From NCBI RefSeq assembly GCF_009649845.1, contig NZ_WJIE01000001.1, forward strand, positions 682,001 through 746,000: a stretch of 64,000 bases of DNA, in the 5' to 3' direction. Below, in pieces: positions 1 through 8,216 of this stretch. Made by a program: the position numbers and the translations under genes. Position 1 is the first letter of the stretch, and each line of letters opens with the position of its first letter. Source of the stretch: Polyangium spumosum (lineage in GTDB: Bacteria > Myxococcota_A > Polyangia > Polyangiales > Polyangiaceae). The notes under the pieces are model-generated. The model worked only from the letters and a program-made list of their open reading frames with translations, did not search any database and was not told the DNA's origin.

Positions 1-692
1 GCGACGGCTTCGGCCGCGTCAAGGCCGATCTCCGCGGCCTGCTCGCCCGCGCCCGCGCCGCGCACCCGGGCCTGCCGCAGGCCCTCGTCGCCCATTCGAT
101 GGGGTCGCTCATCGCGCAGGCCGTCCTGCCCGAGGAGGGCACGAAGCTCGCCGCCGTCCTCCTCTCGGGGACGAACGGCCCGCCCAGCTTGATGGCGCGC
201 GCGGGCGTGCTCGTGGCGAAGGCCGAACGCGCGCGGCTCGGCGAGCACGGCAAGAGCCAGGTGCTGCAGGGGATGTCGTTCGACGCGTGGAACCGCTCCT
301 TCGGCCCGAACCGCACGTCCTACGACTGGCTCACGCGCGACGCGGCCGAGGTCGACAAGTACGTGAACGACCCCCGCTGCGGCTTCTCCGTCACGACCGC
401 GTTATGGGTGCAGCTCCTCTCCGCGATGCCCACGCTCGCGGGGCCGGACGCCCTCGCCCGCATCCCGAAGGACCTGCCGTTTTACGTGCTCGCCGGCGCC
501 GAGGACCCGGTCCACGAGCGGACGAAGAACCTGCGCGGCCTGCTCGACGTGTACGCGAAGGCGGGCCTGCGCGACGTGACCTACCGCGTCTACCCGGGCG
601 CGCGTCACGAGCTGTTCAACGAGACGAACCGGGACGAGGTGATGCGCGAGGTGGCGGACTGGCTCGTCCGCAAGCTCGCTCCGCCTCGATGA
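1..692 (+). CDS. Alpha/beta hydrolase (lysophospholipase-like), 5' end missing
   Basis: The reading frame is open from base 3 and runs off the left edge, so only the last 229 residues are visible. Near the start lies AHSMGS, a nucleophile elbow (G/A-x-S-x-G) of serine alpha/beta hydrolases. Later come a DPVHE segment that fits the acid position and an ARHELFNETNRDEV segment whose His fits the catalytic base. This arrangement is typical of the monoacylglycerol lipase/lysophospholipase (Hydrolase_4) group. The substrate cannot be told from sequence. No signal peptide can be judged because the N-terminus is absent. It converges on the porin gene with a gap of 12 bases and no obvious terminator. 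Confidence 0.85.
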   Translation, partial: DGFGRVKADLRGLLARARAAHPGLPQALVAHSMGSLIAQAVLPEEGTKLAAVLLSGTNGPPSLMARAGVLVAKAERARLGEHGKSQVLQGMSFDAWNRSFGPNRTSYDWLTRDAAEVDKYVNDPRCGFSVTTALWVQLLSAMPTLAGPDALARIPKDLPFYVLAGAEDPVHERTKNLRGLLDVYAKAGLRDVTYRVYPGARHELFNETNRDEVMREVADWLVRKLAPPR

Positions 693-704
693 CGGGGCCG
701 TCGC

Positions 705-2021
705 TCAATAATTGAACTGGGCCTGCAGGCGGACGAGGCGCCCGCTCTCCTGCGGGTAGGGCGCCTCGGGGTGCGTGCGCTCGGCGAACACGTAGGCCGC
801 GACGAGCTCGAGGGCCGAGATGGGCTGCCACTCGAGGCCCATCTCGAGCTCGCGGACGCTGTACCGCGGCGCGTTCGTCTCGAACTTGCGCCCGCCCTCG
901 TAGAGCACGCCGCGCACGTAGGGCAGGAAGTCTCCGAGCTTGACCATGGCCATGGCGTAGCCGCCGTGGAGCGGCCGCTCGACGACGCGGCCGTCCACGA
1001 GCTCGGGCCCGCGGCCGATGTTGTACTCGGCCTGCAGGCCGATCGGCTGCGGATACAGGATGAACGAGGCGTGCGCGCGGACGTCGCGCATCTCGCCGGG
1101 CGCCTCCACGTCGCCCGCGGTCTTCACGACGAACTTGCCCGCATACCCGCCGGCGCCGAGCTCCACGATCTGGCGGCCGATCTGGAAGGGCCAGGTGACG
1201 CGCCCGACGACGTGGGGCGTCGAGTTGCGCTCCTTCTGGTTCGCCGTCTGGCCATTGTACGCGCCGAGCGCGACGACGCCGTAATCCCCCGAGCCCTTGA
1301 GCCCCTGGTCGACGAGCGACTTGAATCGCTTGCGGATACGATCCGGCGCCCAGTAAAAGAAGACGCCGAGATCCCGCTCGTCCTTGACGGCGCTGTTCAA
1401 TGCGTCCGAGCGATCGAGCGGCGCGCGGTTCGAGCTCGATTGCATGTTCTCGAACCCGTACGGGACCTTCGACTGACCGACGCGGAAACGAAACTCCTTT
1501 TTCTTGTCGAGGAAGATGTCCGCATACCAGTCCCGGAGCACGAGGGAGTGATACTGGTCGGAGACGACACTCGCGAAATCGGGCTGCAGGTAGACGGAGA
1601 CGCGCTCGTGCACGTCGCCGTACAGGATGACGCGGGCGCGGCGGATGAGGAAGCCGCCGTCCTTGCCGATCGAACGATCGCCCTGGAGGTTGACGAGCCG
1701 CTCGTTCGTCGCGCCGAGCTGGTTGTAGCGGACCTGCGTGTAGCCGCGGATCTTGATCCTGTCGTACCAGTTCTTCGTGGCCTGGCCGGCCGCCTCGCCG
1801 GGCTTCGGCGCCGCGGGTATGGCCGCGGGGACCGTCACCTGGGGGGCGATCACGTCCGGCGGCGGCGACTTTGCCTTCGCGGGCTTCTCGGGCAGCGTCG
1901 CCATCGCGACGTCGGATCGGGGCGCCGCGGGGACGTCCGCCAGCGCAGGACGCGCGGCGAAGAGCGTGAGGCAAGAGGCCGCGGCGAGGGCCGCGCGCGC
2001 GGCGAAATGGGCGAGCGACAT
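705..2021 (-). CDS. Porin of the phosphate-selective OprO/OprP type
   Basis: This 438-residue protein starts at an ATG and has a Sec signal peptide ending near Ala-Leu-Ala-Asp (about residues 1-29). A proline/alanine-rich linker follows (about 30-80). The body then opens with the segment IKIRGYTQVRYNQ, typical of the OprO/OprP (Pfam Porin_O_P) family, followed by alternating beta-strand sequence. The protein ends in QFNY, an aromatic C-terminus expected of an outer-membrane barrel recognised by the BAM complex. The role is probably uptake of anions across the outer membrane; phosphate preference is known for family members but not shown here. A sigma-70-type promoter lies about 80 bases upstream. 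Confidence 0.85.
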   Translation of the reverse strand: MSLAHFAARAALAAASCLTLFAARPALADVPAAPRSDVAMATLPEKPAKAKSPPPDVIAPQVTVPAAIPAAPKPGEAAGQATKNWYDRIKIRGYTQVRYNQLGATNERLVNLQGDRSIGKDGGFLIRRARVILYGDVHERVSVYLQPDFASVVSDQYHSLVLRDWYADIFLDKKKEFRFRVGQSKVPYGFENMQSSSNRAPLDRSDALNSAVKDERDLGVFFYWAPDRIRKRFKSLVDQGLKGSGDYGVVALGAYNGQTANQKERNSTPHVVGRVTWPFQIGRQIVELGAGGYAGKFVVKTAGDVEAPGEMRDVRAHASFILYPQPIGLQAEYNIGRGPELVDGRVVERPLHGGYAMAMVKLGDFLPYVRGVLYEGGRKFETNAPRYSVRELEMGLEWQPISALELVAAYVFAERTHPEAPYPQESGRLVRLQAQFNY

Positions 2022-2101
2022 GGGTGCGCAGACCCTAGGCGCCTCGCGTGACGAACATGTTACGGCTCGGTCGCGGAGTCGTTACCAATTCGTTCGGTTT
2101 T

Positions 2102-2130
2102 ATTACAGAACGGCGAAGATTCCGTGTCAG
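2102..2130 (-). promoter_or_regulatory. Sigma-70-type promoter of the porin gene
   Basis: Read on the minus strand, CTGACA (2130-2125) and TGTAAT (2107-2102) are separated by exactly 17 bases. Each matches the -35/-10 consensus at five of six positions. The surrounding bases are unusually AT-rich for this genome. It would give a leader of roughly 75 bases before the porin ATG at 2021. Confidence 0.6.
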
Positions 2131-2165
2131 GAAGCCGCGAATCGTCGGGAAGATCGCAATCCATT

Positions 2166-2780
2166 TCACCTTCGCCCGTGGAGGACGCATTCGAGGAGGA
2201 ACTCGATCGCCTCGACGTGCCGCGCGGCTTCGCCGGCGCTCGTGCCCCACGTGTAGAGGCCGTGTCCCGCGAGGAGGTAGCCGTACACGCAGTCGTCGCC
2301 GCCGAGCTCCGCGTCGACCTGCGTGGCGAGGCGCTGGACGTCCTGCTCGTTCGGGAAGATGGGCAGGCGGATCGCGGTCTCGTGCGTGTCGATGCCCACG
2401 AGCGCCTTGAGCATCTCGAAGCCGGAGAGCACGACGTACCCCTCGGCGAGCAGGGCGCGGGACAGGACCGTGGCGGCGACGGAGTGGGTGTGCGCGACGG
2501 CGGTGATGCCCGGCCTTCGCCGGTAGACCTGCGCGTGGAGCGGCGTCTCGGCCGAGGGACGGCCGTCGGTGAGGGGGTTGCCGTCGAGATCGACGACGAG
2601 CAGGTCCTCGGCGCGGAGCGCGCCCTTGTCGAGCCCGCTCTTCGTGATGACGAAGCGACGAGCGTCGAGCCGCACCGAAAAATTACCGCTCGTCGCCTGG
2701 GCCCAGCCCCTCGCGTGGCAACGGCTCGCGAGGGAGAGCAAGGTGGCCGCGGCGACGTCGGGGAGGCGGTGTTGCTGCAC
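2166..2780 (-). CDS. mtnB: Methylthioribulose-1-phosphate dehydratase
   Basis: This is a class II aldolase-fold enzyme of the methionine salvage pathway. It dehydrates methylthioribulose-1-phosphate to the diketo compound used by later salvage steps. Visible signatures are ATSGNFSVRL near residue 30 (phosphate binding), the zinc pair HTH at about 97-99, and a third His in the segment around AGHGLYTWG near the C-terminus. I place the start at GTG 2780 because AGGG sits six bases upstream and the resulting 204 residues match the family. The ATG at 2891 would add 37 non-homologous residues, and its AGGAG directly abuts the codon. No other salvage genes are nearby. Confidence 0.85.
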   Translation of the reverse strand: MQQHRLPDVAAATLLSLASRCHARGWAQATSGNFSVRLDARRFVITKSGLDKGALRAEDLLVVDLDGNPLTDGRPSAETPLHAQVYRRRPGITAVAHTHSVAATVLSRALLAEGYVVLSGFEMLKALVGIDTHETAIRLPIFPNEQDVQRLATQVDAELGGDDCVYGYLLAGHGLYTWGTSAGEAARHVEAIEFLLECVLHGRR

Positions 2781-2856
2781 ACTCGACCCTATCTGTCCGA
2801 CCTGCCCCGAGCAAGCCCCGGCCGCCCCGTCCCCGGTCGCCCGTCCGGTGGCGCCG

Positions 2857-2970
2857 ATGTTCACGTTCGAAGCCCTGCCGAAGCGTCGCATCTCCTGGCT
2901 CGCCGCGCTCTTCCTCGGGATCCTCCTCGGGTCCTCCCTCGCCGGTGTCCATCAACAAGCCTCCGCGTGA
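2857..2970 (+). CDS. Possible 37-residue single-span membrane peptide
   Basis: A short frame encodes a basic N-terminus (about residues 1-12), one hydrophobic stretch (about 13-30, including WLAALFLGILLGSSLAG) and a short polar tail. GGTGG lies five bases before the ATG. The frame is divergent from mtnB if mtnB starts at 2780. The hydrophobic profile is that of a small inner-membrane protein, but there is no homology support and it could be chance. Confidence 0.3.
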   Translation: MFTFEALPKRRISWLAALFLGILLGSSLAGVHQQASA

Positions 2971-2976
2971 GATCGC

Positions 2977-3005
2977 TTGACAGCTCGCGCTCGGCCCTGT
3001 ATCGA
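2977..3005 (+). promoter_or_regulatory. Sigma-70-type promoter upstream of the CPQC protein gene
   Basis: A perfect TTGACA (2977-2982) and TATCGA (3000-3005) are spaced by exactly 17 bases. Transcription would begin near 3012. An ATG at 3008 would then lie outside the message, which supports translation from 3071. Confidence 0.6.
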
Positions 3006-3070
3006 TATTGAACATCACTTTCATTATCAACGAGCCCGACAACCGAGCCCAGGCCCACAGGAGCATGCCC

Positions 3071-3328
3071 ATGTCTTGTCCCGCGAAGGCTTCCCCTTGC
3101 GCCCCCGTGACGCTCTCGCGCGGCCCCATCGCCCGCGTCGACCACTGCCCGCAGTGCAACGTGATCTCGATCCACCTCGGCGCGACCTCGATCCGGCTCG
3201 AGCCCGCCGCCTACGAGGCGCTCTGGGGCACGCTGTCACACGCGCTCCGCGTCCTGCGCGGGCTCACCGACGCGCCGGAGGCGGCCACGACGCCGACGAT
3301 GTGGACGTCGTCCGGCGGCAGCGCCTAG
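3071..3328 (+). CDS. Small protein with a CPQC motif, function unknown
   Basis: This is an 85-residue protein whose start is set by AGGAG (3059-3063), seven bases before ATG 3071. Earlier in-frame ATGs are less likely because the -10 box ends at 3005. The core is DHCPQCN followed by a compact alternating segment (ISIHLGATSIRLEP) and a helical tail. A single CxxC could bind metal together with a partner or in a dimer. I recognise the layout as that of short myxobacterial hypothetical proteins but know no function. Its 3' end overlaps the convergent lipoprotein gene by four bases. Confidence 0.7.
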   Translation: MSCPAKASPCAPVTLSRGPIARVDHCPQCNVISIHLGATSIRLEPAAYEALWGTLSHALRVLRGLTDAPEAATTPTMWTSSGGSA

Positions 3329-3936
3329 AAACCTAGATCGTCCGACATCCGCCGCCCCGGGGGCTTGACCGGCGGCGACGCAGGCGCGGTCGGCTTGCGT
3401 TGCGCGGCCCACGGGTCCTCGAGCTCCAGGCGCCGCGACGGAGGCGACGGCGCGGTCGGCGCCGAGGCCGACGCTCCCCCCACCACCTCGAGCTTCGTCT
3501 TCCCGTTCTTCACCGTCGCCTTGATCTGCCCCCCGTCGATCATCGCCTGCGCCCGCGCCGCGATCGACTGCGGCGCCTCTGCCGCCGCGCGCGCGCGCTC
3601 CCGCTCGGCGATCGTCTCCTGCTCGACCTGCGCGACGTGCCGCGCGAGCTCGTCCTGCCGCCGCGCCGTCGACTCGGCCCGCGCCCCGGCCTCCCGCCCC
3701 ACCTCGCCGATGACGCCGGCGAGCACGGAGAGCTGCTGCGCGACGTACATCTGCCGCCCCTCGATCGCCGCGAGCCGCATCTCGTTCGCGCGCGCCTCGG
3801 CCCGGAGCTTCTGGATCTCCATCATCGCGAGATCACCCGAGGTGGTCTCGGCGCAGCCGACACAGGCGAGCGAGAGCGCACCCGCGAGGGGCACGAGGCG
3901 GCGAAGGAAGCGCGTGGAGAAGAGCATCGAGGCCAT
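3325..3936 (-). CDS. Coiled-coil lipoprotein, function unknown
   Basis: This 203-residue protein begins at ATG 3936 (an in-frame ATG at 3927 is also possible). The N-terminus is a lipoprotein signal: basic residues, a hydrophobic core and the lipobox CVGC. After the lipidated Cys come about 100 residues of charged, heptad-like helix with many Glu/Arg/Ala, then a short segment around IKATVKNGKTKLEVV, and a proline-rich C-terminus ending in DDLGF. It is probably attached to the outer or inner membrane facing the periplasm. It is divergent from the kinase-STAND gene with about 118 bases between starts, so the two may share a control region. Confidence 0.75.
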   Translation of the reverse strand: MASMLFSTRFLRRLVPLAGALSLACVGCAETTSGDLAMMEIQKLRAEARANEMRLAAIEGRQMYVAQQLSVLAGVIGEVGREAGARAESTARRQDELARHVAQVEQETIAERERARAAAEAPQSIAARAQAMIDGGQIKATVKNGKTKLEVVGGASASAPTAPSPPSRRLELEDPWAAQRKPTAPASPPVKPPGRRMSDDLGF

Positions 3937-4053
3937 CGGCGATCCGATGCTACCGCGCGCCGAGCATGCAAGGAAAGGCCTCCTGCAGGCTCCCTCACGG
4001 GCCTTCCCTTTACGCCTCGACGCGGGTCGGGCATCCTCGGGGCCGCGCGCTCC

Positions 4054-6852
4054 GTGACCCCCACGGCGCTCGCCCCCGAATTTCCCTTGGAGACCCTCGA
4101 CCCGGCCCTCTCGAGCCTGATCACGCGCCCCCCGGAGCAGAGGCGCATCGGCCCGTTCGTCCTCGTCGAACAGCTCGGCGCAGGGGGCTACGCGCCCGTC
4201 TGGCTCGCGCGCGAGACCTACGGCAAGGCCGAGCTGCGCACCGCCGCGGTCAAGCTCTTCTCGCTCGACGTCGACGCGACCGATCGGAGCCGCATCCTCG
4301 AAGAGGCGCGCGCGCTCTGCCGCGTCGAGCACCCGAACGTGGTGCGCTTCTACGCGCTCGCGATCGACGAGGCCGCCGGGGTCATGGGCCTCGCGATGGA
4401 ACACGTCGCCGGCCGATCGCTGGAGGACAGGCTCGAAGCCGAGGGGAAGCTCTCCGTCGACGAGACGCTGCGTGTCGGCGTGGCCATCGCCTCGGCGCTC
4501 GCCGCGGTGCACGGCGCGGGCCTCGTGCACCGCGACGTGAAGCCGAGCAACATCGTCGAGGAGGCCGGCGGCGCGTACAAGCTCATCGATTTCGGGATCG
4601 CCTCGGCGTCGTCGAGCCCGTCCTCCGTGGACCTCGTGCCGGCGGGGCCGGAGGACGGCCAGACGCCACGCGCGCTCGCGGCGACCGCGCGTATCTCGGG
4701 CCGCATCACGGGCACGTACGGCTACATCGATCCCGCGGTCTTCGGGGCAGGCGCGCCTCCCTCGGCTGCGAGTGATCTCTACGCGCTCGGCGTCACGCTC
4801 CACCGTTGCCTCTCCGGCGCGCTGCCCGCCGAGCGCCTCGGCGGCAACGGCGCGCTCGATCCCGGCGTCCTCACCGGCTACGCGGCGCCCCTGCCCCTCG
4901 CCGCTCGTTGCGAGGGTGTCCCGCGCGCGCTCGCCTCGCTCATCGACCACCTGATCGCGCCGCGCCCCGAAGACAGGCCCCCGCGCGCCTCGTGGGTCGC
5001 GCACCACTTCGAGCAGATCCGGCGCGATCTCGCGGGCCGCGCGCGTGTCCTGCCCGACGAGGACGAGGGCCCGTTCCGCGGCCTGCGCCGCTTCGAAGCG
5101 CGTGACCGCGACGTCTTCTTTGGCCGCACCGCCGAGATCGCCGCCGCCATCGAGCTCTGCCGCGGCCGCGGCCTCGTCGCGCTCGTCGGCCCCTCGGGCA
5201 GCGGCAAATCCAGCCTCGCGCGCGCGGGCCTCTTGCCGGCGCTCGCCGAGGGCGCGCTCTCGGCCTGGCCCGAGGCCTGGGACACAGCCATCGCCGAGCC
5301 TGGCCGTGATCCTCGCGCCGCGATCGCCGCCGCGCTCGAGCCCTTCCTCCCGGGCGCCGCCGCGCTCGCGCCGGGCCCGCTCTGCGAGGCCATGGCGAGG
5401 CGCGCGAGCGAAGTAGATCGGGGCATCGTGCTCTTCGTCGATCAGCTCGAAGAGCTCGTGACCACCTCCTCCCGCGAGAGCCGCGAAGAAGCGGCCGCGC
5501 TGCTCGTGCGTATCGGCGCGCAGCCCTTGCCCGGCGTGCGCGTGATCGTCGCGGCGCGTGGGGATCTCCTGCATCTGCTCCTCGCGATGGGGGACCTCGG
5601 CAACACGATGGCGCGTGGCCTCTGCCGCGTGGAGCCCCTCTCGCCGACGTACTGGCGCGAGAGCGTCGAGCGCGCCCTCGCCTCGTACGGCTACGCGCTC
5701 GAGGACGCGGCGCTCGCGGAGGAGCTCTTCGCGGGCATCGACGCCACCGCGGGCGCCATGCCGCTCGTCGAGTTCGCGCTCACCGAGCTCTGGAGCGCGC
5801 GCGACACGGAGAAGAAGCAGCTCTTGCGCTCGGCGCTCGAGGCCGTCGGCGGCGTCGAGGGCGCGCTCGAGCGGCACGCCGAGACGGTGCTCGCGTCGAT
5901 GGAGGAGGCGGTCACCGGCTCGATCGACGTGGCGCGCGCCGTCCTGCTCGCGCTGACGACGGCCGAAGGCACGCGGCGCGTGATGAGCGGGGACGAGCTC
6001 GCCGCGATCGCGGGGCCCGAGGCGCGGCGCGTGATCGACGCGCTCTGCGAGGCGCGGCTCGTCGTGCCCGCCGAGGGGCCGGGCGCGCCGGTGACGCTCG
6101 CGCACGAGGCGCTGCTCTCGCGCTGGGGCAGGCTCGCCTCGTGGATCGGCGAGGCGAAGGGTGATCGTTTGCTCGCCGAGGAGATCGAGCGTGACGCCGC
6201 GCGCTTCACCCGCGACCCGGAGAGCGTCACGCTGCTCCGCGGGCGGCGGCTCGATTTCGCGAAGGAGCTCGCCCGCAGCGGCGCCGTGCGTTTGTCGCCG
6301 GCGGCCGAGCGCTTCATCCAGACGAGCGCGCGTGTCTCGCGGCGGGCGGCGATGCTCGCGGCGATCGCGGGGGCGATCGTCGCGGCGTCGATCGTCGTCG
6401 GCGGCCTCGGGTACGTGCGGGCCGTGCGCGCCGAGGAGCGCGCGGCTCAGGAGAAGCTCGAGCGCGAGCAGAAGGACCGCGCCGCGGCCGAGCGAAACGA
6501 TCGCGAGAAGGCCAAGCTCCTCGAGGAGATCCGCGCGACCGCGCAGCTCAACGAGGCGCTCCAGGAGCGCATCCAGAAGACGCTCTCCGGGCCCACCGAG
6601 CCCGCGCCCGGGACGGCCGCGCCCCAGGCCCCGCCGGCGCCGCCGCCCGTGCTCGCGAACGTCGCTCCGGGCGCGAACCCGGGCCTGAAGCCCGCCGCGC
6701 CCGCCTCTCCTGCGCCCGCGACGACCACGACCCCGGCGAGCCCCTCCGAGCCCCCGGCGAACGCCGCGCCGGCCTCCACGGGCGCCGACCCCGCCATGGC
6801 TGCGCCGGCGGCCCCGCAGGGCCCCGAGACGAAACCGGACGAGGAATTCTAG
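4054..6852 (+). CDS. Ser/Thr protein kinase fused to a STAND-type ATPase domain
   Basis: The protein has 932 residues from GTG 4054. A Hanks-type kinase domain spans about 32-310: glycine loop LGAGGYAPVW (41-50), Lys67 in AAVKLF, HRDVKPSN with catalytic Asp161, and DFG at 179-181. A second domain with Walker A GPSGSGKSS (379-387) and Walker B LFVDQLEEL (Asp463) matches the nSTAND1 NTPases often joined to kinases in myxobacteria. A predicted membrane span lies near 765-790, followed by a charged coiled coil and a Pro/Ala tail. The WD40 or TPR sensor usual after nSTAND is absent. The stop codon is two bases before the next ATG, so the pair is probably translated together. Confidence 0.9.
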   Translation: MTPTALAPEFPLETLDPALSSLITRPPEQRRIGPFVLVEQLGAGGYAPVWLARETYGKAELRTAAVKLFSLDVDATDRSRILEEARALCRVEHPNVVRFYALAIDEAAGVMGLAMEHVAGRSLEDRLEAEGKLSVDETLRVGVAIASALAAVHGAGLVHRDVKPSNIVEEAGGAYKLIDFGIASASSSPSSVDLVPAGPEDGQTPRALAATARISGRITGTYGYIDPAVFGAGAPPSAASDLYALGVTLHRCLSGALPAERLGGNGALDPGVLTGYAAPLPLAARCEGVPRALASLIDHLIAPRPEDRPPRASWVAHHFEQIRRDLAGRARVLPDEDEGPFRGLRRFEARDRDVFFGRTAEIAAAIELCRGRGLVALVGPSGSGKSSLARAGLLPALAEGALSAWPEAWDTAIAEPGRDPRAAIAAALEPFLPGAAALAPGPLCEAMARRASEVDRGIVLFVDQLEELVTTSSRESREEAAALLVRIGAQPLPGVRVIVAARGDLLHLLLAMGDLGNTMARGLCRVEPLSPTYWRESVERALASYGYALEDAALAEELFAGIDATAGAMPLVEFALTELWSARDTEKKQLLRSALEAVGGVEGALERHAETVLASMEEAVTGSIDVARAVLLALTTAEGTRRVMSGDELAAIAGPEARRVIDALCEARLVVPAEGPGAPVTLAHEALLSRWGRLASWIGEAKGDRLLAEEIERDAARFTRDPESVTLLRGRRLDFAKELARSGAVRLSPAAERFIQTSARVSRRAAMLAAIAGAIVAASIVVGGLGYVRAVRAEERAAQEKLEREQKDRAAAERNDREKAKLLEEIRATAQLNEALQERIQKTLSGPTEPAPGTAAPQAPPAPPPVLANVAPGANPGLKPAAPASPAPATTTTPASPSEPPANAAPASTGADPAMAAPAAPQGPETKPDEEF

Positions 6853-6854
6853 GG

Positions 6855-8216
6855 ATGCGCGCCCCCTGCCACGCCATCGGCATCGGCCTCCTCGTGCTCG
6901 CCGCCGCCGCCGCGCTCCTCCCGGCGCGCGAGGCCCTCGCCTGTGGCCCCTACCCCCCTGCCCGCGCACATACCCCCGAGGACCGCTCCCAGGCCCAGCG
7001 CCTCTTCCAGGAGGGCCGCGCGCTCGAGGGCGAGGGCAAGCTCGAGCGCGCGCTCGCCCGCTACCTCGCCTCCCGCGAGATCCTCCCGCGCAAATCGAAC
7101 ACGAAAAACGCCGCCGTTTGCCTCGACAAGCTCGGCCGCGCCGCCGAGGCGATCCCCCTGTACGAGGAGGTCCTCGATCGATTTCGCGGCGAGCTCACGC
7201 CCGAGGAGCAAAAGGCGATGATCGACGACGTCCGGCGCCTGCGCGAGGCCGTGGCCACGCTGCACGTCATCGACGGCGAGGGGGCCCTCTTCGTCGACGG
7301 CAAGGACCTCGGCTCCTTGCCGCGCGAATGCCCGCTCTACCTGCCCCCCGGCCGCCACACCGTCCGCGTCAACCGCAGGGCCGTGCTGCTCGATCACGAC
7401 CTGCCGCCGGGGGAATCGCTGCGTATCGTGGTCGACGCCGATCCCGTCCCCCCGCGCCCCAAGCGCTCGGAGGGCTGGTTCGCGCAGGCCTTCGGCGGCC
7501 CCGCGCTCGGCGGCTCCATGGATAGCAACGCCGAGCGCGACGCCGAGAGCGGCTGCACGGACCATTGCCCCTTCGCATTCGGCTTCCTCGCCGGCGCGCG
7601 CGGCGGATACATCACGGCGAACAACGTCTCCATCGAGCTCTTCACCGGCTTCTTCTCGGTGGACTCTCGATTCTCCCGCACCATCACGCGTGACGTCCCG
7701 CTCCCCTCGGGCATGTCGACCGTCACGTATACCCTCTCGCACGACCTCTCCTTGCGTGGCCCGTTCATGGGGCCGGCGATCGGCTATCGGCTCGACCTCG
7801 GGCCGCGCTGGCGGGCCCTCTTCCGCGGCTCCCTCGGCCTCGTCGCCGCGCAATCCTCCGACCCGGTGAGCGGCGTCGGGCGGGACGATCGTGGCCACGC
7901 CTCGAACCTGAACCTCGCGGGCACGAGCACGGTCCTCCGCTCGGCGCCTACGTTTTTCATGCCCGAGATCGGCATCGAGGCGAAGTTCCGCCGCCTGCGG
8001 GTGGGATTGTCGCTCGGCTACGTCCTCTTCCTGGCGCAGGGCAACGTCTTCGAGGGCCGCGTCTTCGACGCCCAGGCCCCGTGCCCGCCGACCGGTGACA
8101 ATGGCGTCGCCTGCGCGCCGGAGACCCTGGCCGACGTCTCGGGGCAAGGGCTGCAGACGGCGCACGGCCTCATGCAGCTCTGGATCCCTCAGCTCACCTT
8201 CGGCTTCTTGCCCTGA
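6855..8216 (+). CDS. TPR/PEGA protein with predicted outer-membrane barrel
   Basis: This 453-residue protein starts two bases after the kinase stop. A signal peptide (cleavage near ALA-CGP, about residue 29) leads to a TPR-like helical region (about 45-125). A PEGA-like surface-layer domain follows (about 130-200, with GALFVDGKDLGSLPRE and the LPPGRHTVRV signature). The C-terminal 240 residues alternate polar and hydrophobic residues with many Gly and aromatics, as in outer-membrane barrels, including a Cys pair (CTDHC) near 240. The coupling to a membrane kinase suggests a shared envelope function. TPR-PEGA-barrel proteins are common in myxobacteria and have no defined activity. Confidence 0.8.
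   Translation: MRAPCHAIGIGLLVLAAAAALLPAREALACGPYPPARAHTPEDRSQAQRLFQEGRALEGEGKLERALARYLASREILPRKSNTKNAAVCLDKLGRAAEAIPLYEEVLDRFRGELTPEEQKAMIDDVRRLREAVATLHVIDGEGALFVDGKDLGSLPRECPLYLPPGRHTVRVNRRAVLLDHDLPPGESLRIVVDADPVPPRPKRSEGWFAQAFGGPALGGSMDSNAERDAESGCTDHCPFAFGFLAGARGGYITANNVSIELFTGFFSVDSRFSRTITRDVPLPSGMSTVTYTLSHDLSLRGPFMGPAIGYRLDLGPRWRALFRGSLGLVAAQSSDPVSGVGRDDRGHASNLNLAGTSTVLRSAPTFFMPEIGIEAKFRRLRVGLSLGYVLFLAQGNVFEGRVFDAQAPCPPTGDNGVACAPETLADVSGQGLQTAHGLMQLWIPQLTFGFLP

Noticed and set aside
3325-6969. Long minus-strand open frame opposite the kinase-STAND gene
   Set aside because: Only its last 203 codons encode a sensible protein (the lipoprotein starting at 3936); the rest is Arg/Gly-rich antisense of a well-supported kinase.
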